Positions 15,702-23,620 of a DNA stretch of 64,000 nucleotides are shown in pieces. Source of the stretch: Curvibacter lanceolatus ATCC 14669 (GTDB taxonomy: Bacteria > Pseudomonadota > Gammaproteobacteria > Burkholderiales > Burkholderiaceae_C); assembly GCF_000381265.1 (NCBI RefSeq), contig NZ_KB906254.1, positions 124,001-188,000 of the forward strand. Direction: 5' to 3'. A program made the position numbers and the translations under genes. The notes below the pieces were generated by a model. That model was given only the letters and a program-made list of their open reading frames with translations. It was not told the origin of the DNA and made no database searches. Numbering within the stretch: position 1 is the first letter of the stretch; every line of letters begins with the position of its first letter.

Positions 15702-16730
15702 ATGGCTATTTTGTTGGCGCCCATGGAGGGCCTGCTCGATTGCGTGTTGCGCGATGTGCTGACCCGTGTGGGTGGGGTGGATCTGTGTGTATCGGAGTTC
15801 ATCCGGGTGACGGGCACGCTGCTGCCCGAGCGGGCGTTTCGGCGCATCGTGCCCGAGCTGGACAACGGTGGGCGCACGGCGGCCGGGGTGGCGGTGCGGG
15901 CGCAGCTGATGGGCTCTGACCCGCAGTGCCTGGCCGAGAACGCGGCGCGGCTGGCGGGCCTGGGGCCGGCGGGGATCGATCTGAATTTTGGCTGCCCGGC
16001 CAAGGTGGTGAACCGGCATGGCGGCGGCGCCGCCTTGCTGCAAGACCCTGAGCTGCTGCACCGCATCGTGTCGGCGGTGCGGCGGGCGGTGCCGGCCGAG
16101 GTGCCGGTGTCGGCCAAGATGCGCCTGGGTTTTGACGACGACCAGAGTGCCGAGGACTGCGCCCGGGCGATTGCGGCCGGGGGCGCCAACCAGCTGGTGG
16201 TGCATGGCCGCACCCGTGCCCAGGGCTACAAGCCGCCGGCTTACTGGGCGCGCATTGCGGATGTGCGCAGCGTGGTCAACATCCCGGTGGTGGCCAATGG
16301 CGAGATCTGGACGGTGGCCGACGCGCAGCGCTGCCGCGCCGAGTCGGGCTGCCACGATTTGATGCTGGGCCGCGGCATGGTGTCCGACCCCGGGCTGGCC
16401 TGGGACATCCTGGCCGCCGATGGGGCGGCTGAACCTGGCCAGGCCCCGCAGTGGGCCGATCTGCAACCCCTGTTCCACCTGTTCTGGGCGCGGGTCAAGT
16501 TGCGGGTGGAGCCGCGCAGCCGGGCCGGGCGCCTCAAGCAGTGGCTCAACTACCTGCGGCGCCGCTACCCCGAGGCCGAGCAGGCCTACCAGGGGCTGCG
16601 GCTGATCAATGATGCGCGCCTGGTGGAGGCCTGGATGGCCGAGCACCTTGCCGCGCCGCCTGAACTGGCGCCGGCTGCGGCCGAAGCGACGGCCGAGCCC
16701 GAAGCGCTGGCCGAGGCCTGCGCGGGCTGA
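15702..16730 (+). CDS. dusC: tRNA-dihydrouridine synthase, DusC type
   Basis: A 342-residue flavoenzyme that reduces a uridine in the tRNA D-loop. The N-terminus MAILLAPMEGLLDCVLRDVLTRVGG is the DusC form of the APM motif. The catalytic Cys98 is in NFGCPAKVVNRHGGGAALL, and the FMN and phosphate segments SAKMRLGF, VVHGRTRAQGY and VVANGEIW are in order. The C-terminal helical tail (LKQWLNYLRRRYPEAEQAY) is also as in DusC, which modifies U16. It ends 6 bases before the convergent SRAP pseudogene. Confidence 0.88.
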   Translation: MAILLAPMEGLLDCVLRDVLTRVGGVDLCVSEFIRVTGTLLPERAFRRIVPELDNGGRTAAGVAVRAQLMGSDPQCLAENAARLAGLGPAGIDLNFGCPAKVVNRHGGGAALLQDPELLHRIVSAVRRAVPAEVPVSAKMRLGFDDDQSAEDCARAIAAGGANQLVVHGRTRAQGYKPPAYWARIADVRSVVNIPVVANGEIWTVADAQRCRAESGCHDLMLGRGMVSDPGLAWDILAADGAAEPGQAPQWADLQPLFHLFWARVKLRVEPRSRAGRLKQWLNYLRRRYPEAEQAYQGLRLINDARLVEAWMAEHLAAPPELAPAAAEATAEPEALAEACAG

Positions 16731-16736
16731 TCCGCC

Positions 16737-17478
16737 TTATTTTTTGCCTTCGACCGGGTTGGCCAGCAGCGATTGCGCCGGGTAGGCGCGCATGAAGTCG
16801 CGCGCTTTTTCGGGCGTGGTGTTGAGCCAGGCGTCGTAAGAGCCTTCGTTGAGGATGACGGGCATGCGCTTTTCGTTGCCGTCGTGCTGGTAGCGCCGCA
16901 TCAGCGCGTGGCTGTTGGCGTTCACGGTGAGCAGGGTGAAGCTGATGATCTCTTCGCCCTCGGCGCCGGTCCAGCGCTCCCACAGGCCGGCCACCCCCAG
17001 GGGCTTGCCATCGACCCGGGCGATGCGGGTGGGCACGGCCTTGCCGGTGCGCAGATCGTCTTCAAAGAAGGCCATCATCGGCACGATGCAGCGTTGCGAG
17101 GCCAGCCAGGCATCGCGAAACGGGGTGGAGGTGGTGAGGGTTTCCGAGCGCGCGTTGACCAGCTTGACCGAGCGCAGCTTGGCGTCCGAGGCTGATTTGA
17201 CCCAGGCCGGCACCAGGCCGAACTGGCCGATGACGAGTTCACGCCCTGGCAGCTCGGGGGCTGGGGCGTCGGCGGTGGCGTCTGCGATGGCTTTGGCGTC
17301 TGGCACGGCCAGTTCGGGGGCGGTGGCATCGAGGGGGGGCGCTGGCAGGCCCCTTGCGGATGAAGGCCGCCGGGCGGCGCGGCACGATGTCGCGGCCGGG
17401 CAGTGGGTTGGGGGCGCTCACGCGGAAGGCGTCGCTGAACAGGGTGTCCTGGGTCAGGCTCTGGTAATGGCTGGGCAT
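16737..17478 (-). pseudogene. SRAP-family (YedK/HMCES) protein gene, frameshifted
   Basis: The C-terminal 190 codons clearly encode a SRAP domain: LVNARSETL, CIVPMMAFFEDD, ITRIARVDGKPLGVAGLWERW-like strands, and LTVNANSHALMRRY with the active-site Asn, Glu and His. The N-terminal part (MPSHYQSLTQDTLFSDAF..DIVPRRPAAFIRKG) is in another frame. Removing one base from a run of seven Gs at 17333-17339 joins both into one protein of about 247 residues. The catalytic Cys2, which covalently traps abasic sites after Met removal, is also missing: the sequence reads Met-Pro-Ser-His-Tyr. A sequencing slip could explain the frameshift but not the lost cysteine. Confidence 0.8.
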
Positions 17479-17540
17479 GGGGGGATGCTAACCGCCTGGA
17501 GCGCCTTGGGCCCCTGTTGGGCCTGCGCGAAGCAGCCTTC

Positions 17541-18890
17541 TCAAACACCGGGCGGCAGTGTGACCCGCACCTCCAGCCCGGGCTGGGCGTTGCGCACCTG
17601 CCATTGGCCGCCATGCGCCTGGGCCACCAGGCGGCACAGGTACAGGCCCAGGCCCACGCCGCCGCTGCTGCGCTCGCGGGCGGCGTCGGGGCGGTAAAAG
17701 GGCTCGGCCAGGTGGGGCAGCACCTCGTCGGGCACGCCGGGGCCGAAGTCGCGCACGCTCAGCACCCATTGCAGGCCCTCGGCCTGCAGGCTGATCACCG
17801 GGGGCCGCGCGGCCTGGGCGCTGTGGCGCAGGGCGTTGTCCAGCAGGTTGCGCACCAGCAGGCGCAGGCGGCTCGGGTCCAGCTTCAGCAGGGGCATGCT
17901 GGCCGGCATTTGCCGTTCGATGGCGCTGGCGCCCTCGAGCTGGGCCAGCACCTCGTCCACCAGGGCGGGCAGGGCGGTGGGTTCCAGGTGCAGGGCCGAA
18001 TGGCCTTGACCCAGGCGCTCGCTTTCCAGCAGGTCGCTGATCAGGTCGCGCATCAGGGCCAGGTCGCGGGTCAGGGCCTCGCGCAGGGGCTGGGCCTCGC
18101 CGCTGTCGGGCAGCAGCTCGGTGTTCAGGCGGGCCCGGGTCAGGGGGCTGCGCAGTTCGTGGCTGATGGCCAGCAGCAAGCCGCGCTTGGCCTCCAGCAT
18201 GCCGTGCAGGCCTTGGGCCATGGTGTTCACGTCGGCGGCCAGGGCGGCCAGTTCATTGTGGCCGCGCAGCGGGATGGGCTGGGCAAACTTGCCCTGGCCA
18301 AAGCGCCGGGCCCCGGCGCGGATGTCGTCCAGCGGGCGCAGCAGGCGGCGCAGATACAGGTAGGTACCGGCCGTCAACAGCAGCAGCGCCGCGAGGGTGA
18401 ACCAGCCGATGCGCCGGGGCTGGTACTGGCCGCGGTTCAGGTTCAGGCCCAGCTCGATGTGGTGGCCGTCGGCGGTGTCGCGCTGCAGCAGAGGCGAGTC
18501 GCCTTCGCCCTCGCTGGCATGGCGGCGCCACCCGCGCTCGGCATGGGGCGCGGGGTCAGACACCCAGTTCACCTGGGGCCCGCTGATGCGCAGCGTGATG
18601 GGCAGGCGCTGCACCAGGGCCTGGGCCTTGTCCACCTGGGGCGGGCTGCCCAGGTCGGCCACCAGGTGGTCCACGTAGTCGACCACCAGGGGGCGGGCGG
18701 CGTCGCGCCAGCCCAGGCTCATGGCGCGCTGCATGCCGCCGATGAAGGTCAGCGTCAGGGCCACCGCCAGCACCAGGAACAGCACGATCAGGCGCAGGCG
18801 CAGCGAGTGCCGCCACGAGTGCCGCAGCGCGTGGTGCGCCCGGTGCAGGCGATGCAGCCGGCGCAGTTTGCGGGGGGATGGGTCAAGCAT
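17541..18890 (-). CDS. Two-component sensor histidine kinase, CpxA/RstB-like
   Basis: 449 residues with two membrane segments (about 28-50 and 157-176) bracketing a periplasmic domain of roughly 105 residues, then HAMP, the HisKA box ISHELRSPLTRARLNTEL (His near 243) and HATPase motifs (NLLDNAL, RDFGPGVPDEVL, GGVGLGLYL). It should autophosphorylate and pass phosphate to the regulator upstream, whose stop codon overlaps its start by 8 bases. The lipoprotein gene ahead of the regulator suggests an envelope-stress signal like Cpx, by analogy only. Confidence 0.9.
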   Translation of the reverse strand: MLDPSPRKLRRLHRLHRAHHALRHSWRHSLRLRLIVLFLVLAVALTLTFIGGMQRAMSLGWRDAARPLVVDYVDHLVADLGSPPQVDKAQALVQRLPITLRISGPQVNWVSDPAPHAERGWRRHASEGEGDSPLLQRDTADGHHIELGLNLNRGQYQPRRIGWFTLAALLLLTAGTYLYLRRLLRPLDDIRAGARRFGQGKFAQPIPLRGHNELAALAADVNTMAQGLHGMLEAKRGLLLAISHELRSPLTRARLNTELLPDSGEAQPLREALTRDLALMRDLISDLLESERLGQGHSALHLEPTALPALVDEVLAQLEGASAIERQMPASMPLLKLDPSRLRLLVRNLLDNALRHSAQAARPPVISLQAEGLQWVLSVRDFGPGVPDEVLPHLAEPFYRPDAARERSSGGVGLGLYLCRLVAQAHGGQWQVRNAQPGLEVRVTLPPGV

Positions 18891-19623
18891 GGGGCGCTGC
18901 CTGGCCCCGGGTGTCGCCCAGGTTGGGCGCCAAGGGCGCCAGCCCCAGCGAATAGCCCGCGTTGCGCACGGTCTTGATGCAGTCCAGCGGCTCCAGCTTC
19001 TTGCGCAGCCGGCTCACCACGATGTCGACCGCGCGGGTGTACAGCTCGGCCTCGTGGCCGCGCAGCTGGTTGAGGATGTCGTCGCGGCTGAATACCTTGC
19101 CGGGCTCGCGCGCCAGCAGGTGCAGCAGGTCGAACTCGGTGCTGGTCAGCTCCAGGGCCTGCCCGGCGCGTTGCGCCTGGCGGGTCACGGGGTCGATCTG
19201 CAGGCCGTCAAAGTGCAGGGGGCCGCCGGGTGCAGGATGGGCCGGGCGGGCCGGCTGGCGCCGGCGCAACACGGTCTGCACCCGGGCCACCAGCTCGCGT
19301 GGCTCGAAGGGTTTGGGCAGGTAGTCGTCGGCGCCCAGCTCCAGCCCCACCACGCGGTCCATCACATCGCCGCGGGCGGTCAGCATCAGGATGGGCAGGT
19401 CGCTGGTCTTGCGGATCTCGCGGCACAGGGCAAAGCCGTCCATCTCGGGCAGCATCACGTCCAGGATGGCGGCGTCAAAGCCGCCCACCGGCGGCTGCGC
19501 CAACCGGGCCAGCCCCTCGCTGGGGCGCAAGGCCTGTTCCAGTTGCAACTCGAAGCGGGCGAAATACGCCGCCAGGGGCGGCCCCAGGCCGGTGTCGTCG
19601 TCGATCAGCAGGATGCGTGGCAT
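18883..19623 (-). CDS. OmpR/PhoB-family response regulator
   Basis: 246 residues: a receiver domain with the phosphoacceptor Asp in AAILDVMLPEMDGF, acidic pair LIDDD at the N-terminus and the Lys of LPKPFEP, then a winged-helix DNA-binding domain (LTSTEFDLLHLLAREPGKVFSRDDIL..AVDIVVSRLRKKLEP). It lies between a small lipoprotein gene (39 bases upstream) and the kinase (8-base overlap), so the three probably form one operon that the regulator may control itself. A Cys-free linker of Pro/Ala-rich residues joins the domains. Confidence 0.92.
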   Translation of the reverse strand: MPRILLIDDDTGLGPPLAAYFARFELQLEQALRPSEGLARLAQPPVGGFDAAILDVMLPEMDGFALCREIRKTSDLPILMLTARGDVMDRVVGLELGADDYLPKPFEPRELVARVQTVLRRRQPARPAHPAPGGPLHFDGLQIDPVTRQAQRAGQALELTSTEFDLLHLLAREPGKVFSRDDILNQLRGHEAELYTRAVDIVVSRLRKKLEPLDCIKTVRNAGYSLGLAPLAPNLGDTRGQAAPHA

Positions 19624-19662
19624 GGTGCGGATTGTGGCCGATGCGAGATCGTGAACAGGCTC

Positions 19663-20163
19663 TTAGCCACCCCAGCGGTGGCCGTGGCGCTTCTGCATGA
19701 AGTCGCGCACCTTCTGCTGCTGCTCGGGCCGCAGGCTGTCGTAGAAGTCGCCAAAGGCGGCAATCACCTCGGGGCTCTGGTTGCGCACGATGTCGGTCTT
19801 GTCGTTGACCAGGGTCTGGGCGCGGCTGCGGTCAAACTTGTTGCCGGCCACCAGAGCCTGTAGTTCGGCACGTGGGTCGGTGCTGTTGCCCATCAAGGCC
19901 TTGCGCTGGGCGTGCAGCTTGTCGCCCAGGGCGCTCAGCAGCTGTTTCTGGGGGGCATCCAGATCGAGCTTGCTGGCGACGCGATCGACCATCTTGCCGC
20001 GGAACTGGGCGGCGTCGGTCTCGCTCATGGGCCCTGAGCCCATACCCATGCGGGGGCCATCGCCCATGTGGCCGCAGGCACTCAGGCTGCCGGCCAGCAG
20101 GGTGGCGCCCAGGGCGCCGAACAGAACACGTTTGTTGAGGAAGCTGAAGCGGATGAATCGCAT
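19663..20163 (-). CDS. Spy/CpxP-like periplasmic protein, predicted lipoprotein
   Basis: 166 residues from ATG 20163. A hydrophobic signal ends with the lipobox LSAC (Cys30), so the mature protein should be lipid-anchored. After a Gly/Met-rich stretch (GHMGDGPRMGMGSGPM) comes a mostly helical domain with repeated Asp-Lys-Leu spacing (SKLDLDAPQKQLLSALGDKL, DFYDSLRPEQQQKVRDFMQKR), which resembles the LTxxQ helices of Spy and CpxP chaperones. The C-terminus HGHRWGG and the Met/His-rich start could bind metal. As the first gene before the regulator and kinase genes, it may damp kinase signalling as CpxP does; E. coli CpxP is soluble, this one anchored. Confidence 0.72.
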   Translation of the reverse strand: MRFIRFSFLNKRVLFGALGATLLAGSLSACGHMGDGPRMGMGSGPMSETDAAQFRGKMVDRVASKLDLDAPQKQLLSALGDKLHAQRKALMGNSTDPRAELQALVAGNKFDRSRAQTLVNDKTDIVRNQSPEVIAAFGDFYDSLRPEQQQKVRDFMQKRHGHRWGG

Positions 20164-20274
20164 GGCAGGCACTTTCAAGGACAGTGGTGGAAGAACATGT
20201 CCTGCATGGTGCCGCCGGGGGCCGGCCGCGTCCTGTCGCTGCGGTTTCGGTTTGTTTCGTTTTATGTCGACGGT

Positions 20275-21477
20275 TCAGCTCAGAGCCGTCGTCCTGTCTT
20301 TTTGCCCACGCAGCGTGACCAGCGAAAACGCCAGGGCCATCAGGGCCGAACCCGCGATGCCGGCCACCATGGGGCGGGCCGTGCCGTCGACAAACAGGCC
20401 CACCACGGCCATCACGATGGCCCCCACCACGAACTGCAGCGTGCCCATCAGGGCCGAGGCGGTGCCGGCCAGGGCGCCGTGCTCTTCCAGGGCCAGCACG
20501 GCGGTGGTGGGCACCACCAGGCCCAGAAAGCCGTAGCCCAGCAGCAGCATGGCAATCATCAGGGCCAGGCTGTCAAAACCCAGCAGGTTCAGGCCCAGCA
20601 GGGCGGCCATGGTCAGGGCATAACCCAGCACGGCCACGCGCACCAGCGGCACCAGCCCGAAGCGCCGCGTGAGCTGGCCGGTGAACTGCGAGATGCCGAT
20701 GAACGAGGCTGCGTTCACCGCAAAGGCGATGCTGTACTGTCGCGGGCTCAGGCCGTAGTGGTCGATCAGTACAAATGACGAGTTGGCCAGGTAGGCAAAA
20801 AAGCTCGAGATGCCAAAGGCCCCGATCATCACCAGGCCCATGAAATGCCGGTCGCGCAGCAGCAGGCCATAGGCGCGCAGGGCGCCGCCCACGCTGCTGT
20901 CGGCGCGCTGCTCGGGCAGGCGGGTTTCGGGCAGGCTGCTGGCCAGCAGGCCCAGGCCTGCCAGGGCGGCCACCGTCACGGCCCAGAACACGCCGCGCCA
21001 GCCGGCCCATTCGATGATCAGGCTGCCGCTCAAGGGCGCCAGGATGGGCGACACGCTGAACACCAGCATCAAGAGCGACATCAGCCGGGCCGCATCGTGG
21101 CCGGTGTGCAGGTCGCGCACCACGGCGCGCGGCACCACCATGCCGGCGCAGGCACCCAGGCCCTGCACAAAGCGCAGCGCGATCAGGCTGTGGATGTCGG
21201 GGGCCAGCGCGCAGCCCACGCTGCCCAGCGCAAACAGGGCCAGGCCGAAGTACAGCGGCGGCTTGCGCCCCACCATGTCGGACACCGGGCCGTAGATGAT
21301 CTGGCCGATGCCCAGCGAGATGAAAAACGCCATCAGGCTGGCCTGCACCGCGCCCATCGAGGCGCCCAGGCTCTGGCCGATCGAGGGCAGGGCCGGCAGG
21401 TACATGTCGATGGCGAACGGCCCGATGGCCGAGAGCAGACCGAGCACCAGCGCGGTCTTGAAGAAATTGGATTTCAT
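20275..21477 (-). CDS. Bcr/CflA-family MFS multidrug exporter
   Basis: 400 residues with about twelve hydrophobic helices. The start at ATG 21477 gives KTALVLGLLSAIGPFAIDMYLPALPSI, the conserved first helix with the IDMYLPALP motif of Bcr/CflA transporters; longer frames add a non-hydrophobic leader. Motif A appears as GPVSDMVGRKPPLY after helix 2. Members export drugs such as bicyclomycin, chloramphenicol or dipeptides by proton antiport. It lies 139 bases from the LysR gene on the same strand and may be part of that regulon, although the link is not shown. Confidence 0.88.
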   Translation of the reverse strand: MKSNFFKTALVLGLLSAIGPFAIDMYLPALPSIGQSLGASMGAVQASLMAFFISLGIGQIIYGPVSDMVGRKPPLYFGLALFALGSVGCALAPDIHSLIALRFVQGLGACAGMVVPRAVVRDLHTGHDAARLMSLLMLVFSVSPILAPLSGSLIIEWAGWRGVFWAVTVAALAGLGLLASSLPETRLPEQRADSSVGGALRAYGLLLRDRHFMGLVMIGAFGISSFFAYLANSSFVLIDHYGLSPRQYSIAFAVNAASFIGISQFTGQLTRRFGLVPLVRVAVLGYALTMAALLGLNLLGFDSLALMIAMLLLGYGFLGLVVPTTAVLALEEHGALAGTASALMGTLQFVVGAIVMAVVGLFVDGTARPMVAGIAGSALMALAFSLVTLRGQKDRTTALS

Positions 21478-21616
21478 GGAGAAGCCTGCAGCCCAGGGCA
21501 GCGTGTCGAGGCCCTGTCTGCTTGTGCGGGGGGAAAGGAGCGACAGCATAGCCAATGCGGCCGCTGGTCGCCGAAATATGGCGGGTTAACCCTTGGTGTG
21601 GCCGGAAATCGACCGC

Positions 21617-22510
21617 TTATCCCTTGTAATGCGCCACCAGTGTGTCCACCAGGGCCTGGGCGTAGGGGGGCAGGGCGGCCTGGTCGCGCACCAGCACGTA
21701 GCGCTCGCGCACGGCCCAGGCATCGGTCAGCTCGATCAGGGCCAGCTTCATGGCCTGCTGGTTGCGCCGCGCCGCGCTGACCGGCACCACGCCGATGCCC
21801 ACCCCCGCGCCGATCATGCGGCACATGGCGTCAAAGCTGGCCAGCTGGATGCGCAGGCGCAGCGGCTTGCCCAGGCGCTCGGTCACCTGGGCCAGAAAGG
21901 CCTGGATGGTGCTGCCGTGCTGCATGCCCACGGCGTCTTCGTCCAGGGTCTCGGCAAAGGCAATGCTTTTGCGCCGCGCAAAGCGGTGCCCGCGCGCCGT
22001 CACCAGCACCAGCCGGTCGGTGCTGAAGTGGATGGCCTGCAGGCCCAGGGTGTCGATCTGGCCGGCCACGATGCCCAGGTCGGCCCGCCCGTCCAGCACG
22101 CCGCGGGCGATCTCAGCATTCGGTTTTTCTTGAAGGTCGACATTGATGCGCGGGTTGGTGGCCAGAAACGGCGGCAGGATCTCGGGCATGAAATCGGTCA
22201 CTGCCGTGGTGTTGGCAAACACCCGCAGGTGGCCGCGCAGGCCGCCCGTGTACTCCTGCAGGTCCAGGCGCAGCTGCTCGGTCTGGCGCAGCACGCCGCG
22301 GGCATGGTGCAAAAAGGCCTCGCCGGCCGGCGTCAGTCGCACGCCGCGGGCCTCGCGGTAGAACAGGGGCAGGCCGGCATGCGCCTCCAAGGCCTTGATG
22401 CGCGCACTGGCGGCCGCCAGCGACAGGTGCTGCGCGGCAGCGGCGCGGGTCAGGTTGAGCGCCTCGGCCGTCTGCACGTACAGGCGCAGGTCGGTCAGGT
22501 CGAACTGCAT
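21617..22510 (-). CDS. LysR-family regulator, probably of the C5-dicarboxylate operon
   Basis: 297 residues, the standard LysR length. The helix-turn-helix is at residues 8-45 (LYVQTAEALNLTRAAAAQHLSLAAASARIKALE) followed by LTPAGEAFLHHARGVL, then an effector-binding domain. It is transcribed away from the hydratase gene at 22683, the classic arrangement for activators that sense the substrate of the divergent operon. In Pseudomonas and Cupriavidus itaconate clusters a LysR gene (RipR/ItcR) sits in this position. That the inducer here is itaconate is inferred from the neighbours. Confidence 0.87.
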   Translation of the reverse strand: MQFDLTDLRLYVQTAEALNLTRAAAAQHLSLAAASARIKALEAHAGLPLFYREARGVRLTPAGEAFLHHARGVLRQTEQLRLDLQEYTGGLRGHLRVFANTTAVTDFMPEILPPFLATNPRINVDLQEKPNAEIARGVLDGRADLGIVAGQIDTLGLQAIHFSTDRLVLVTARGHRFARRKSIAFAETLDEDAVGMQHGSTIQAFLAQVTERLGKPLRLRIQLASFDAMCRMIGAGVGIGVVPVSAARRNQQAMKLALIELTDAWAVRERYVLVRDQAALPPYAQALVDTLVAHYKG

Positions 22511-22631
22511 GGCGCCATGCTAGCCCAAAGCCGCGCTGCCGGCCCTTAGCCTCAGGCAAAACCGAAGGCTTGGTCTTGAAATCAATGATTGCGCCCACGC
22601 GCCAGGGGGCCGACGATGCGGGCTGTCTTTT

Positions 22632-22660
22632 CAGATCGTTCCGACCCAGATCGTTTCGAC
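22632..22660. promoter_or_regulatory. Tandem 14-bp direct repeat upstream of the hydratase gene
   Basis: CAGATCGTTCCGAC (22632-22645) and CAGATCGTTTCGAC (22647-22660) differ by one base and start 15 bases apart, 23 bases before the ATG. They lie in the divergent LysR-hydratase gap, which also has ATCA-A-TGAT at 22581-22589. Either could bind the LysR protein, but no classical T-N11-A box is certain. Confidence 0.4.
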
Positions 22661-22682
22661 TTTTTTCACAGGCCTCTGATTC

Positions 22683-23570
22683 ATGAGCGACACCTCTCCC
22701 CGCAACGTCGACGCCCCCTTGCTGGCCCACCTGCAGACCTGGCAGGGCCGCAGCGAAACCCTGCACGACACCCTGACATCCGCCCCCGTCAGCGGCCTGT
22801 CGGCCACGCTGGACCGCGACGACCCGGCCCCGCAGCCCGGCACGGCCCTGCCGCCGCTGTGGCACTGGCTGTACTTTCTGCCCCAGGTGCGGCAAAGCGG
22901 CCTGGGGCCGGATGGCCACCCCCAGCGTGGCGGTTTTCTGCCCCCGGTGCCGCTGCCGCGCCGCATGTGGGCGGGCGGGCGCCTGCGCTGGGAAGAGGCC
23001 AACCCCCTGCAGGTGGGCCAGGCGGTGCAGCGCGTGTCGCGCATCGAGTCGGTCACGCACAAGGCGGGCCGCACAGGCGACCTGGTGTTCGTGCTGGTCA
23101 AGCACGAGGTGCACAACGAGGCCGGCCTGGCCCTGACCGAAGAGCACGACATCGTCTACCGCGCCGCGGCCCAGCCCGGCGACCCCGTGCCGCCCCCCGT
23201 GGCGGCCGACACCGGGGCCCTCTGGCAGCGCGAGATCGTGCCCGACGATGTGCTGCTGTTCCGTTACTCGGCGCTCACCTTCAATGGCCACCGCATCCAC
23301 TACGACCGCCGCTATGTGACCGGGGTGGAGGGCTACCCGGGCCTGATCGTGCACGGCCCCCTGATCGCCACCTTGCTGGTGGACCTGGTGCGGCGCCAGC
23401 AGCCCGGGGCCCGCTTCAAGCGCTTCGACTTCAAGGCCGTGCGCCCCACCTTCGACCTGCACCCCTTTGCCGTCAACGGCCGCCCCGAGGCCGATGGCAA
23501 GACGGTGCGCCTGTGGGCCAACGACCACGAGGGCTGGTTGACCATGCAGGCCACGGCCGAGCTGTTCTGA
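22683..23570 (+). CDS. ich: Itaconyl-CoA / mesaconyl-C4-CoA hydratase-like protein (HTD2-type double hotdog)
   Basis: 295 residues. The N-terminal half (LPPLWHWLYFLPQVRQSGLGPDGHPQRGGFLPPVPLPRRMWAGGRL) is characteristic of mesaconyl-C4-CoA and 3-methylfumaryl-CoA hydratases. The C-terminal hotdog carries YSALTFNGHRIHYDRRYV..GYPGLIVHGPLIATLLV, which has the catalytic Asn/His-type residues of R-hydratases. The Pseudomonas aeruginosa itaconyl-CoA hydratase belongs to this branch. It would hydrate itaconyl-CoA (or mesaconyl-CoA) to citramalyl-CoA. Neighbouring CaiB, CitE and PrpD genes support the C5 pathway. The exact CoA isomer needs an assay. Confidence 0.78.
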   Translation: MSDTSPRNVDAPLLAHLQTWQGRSETLHDTLTSAPVSGLSATLDRDDPAPQPGTALPPLWHWLYFLPQVRQSGLGPDGHPQRGGFLPPVPLPRRMWAGGRLRWEEANPLQVGQAVQRVSRIESVTHKAGRTGDLVFVLVKHEVHNEAGLALTEEHDIVYRAAAQPGDPVPPPVAADTGALWQREIVPDDVLLFRYSALTFNGHRIHYDRRYVTGVEGYPGLIVHGPLIATLLVDLVRRQQPGARFKRFDFKAVRPTFDLHPFAVNGRPEADGKTVRLWANDHEGWLTMQATAELF

Positions 23571-23620
23571 GCTGCTCCCCTCCCTCATCCGAAACCGATC
23601 CAACAACAGAGACACCCTTC

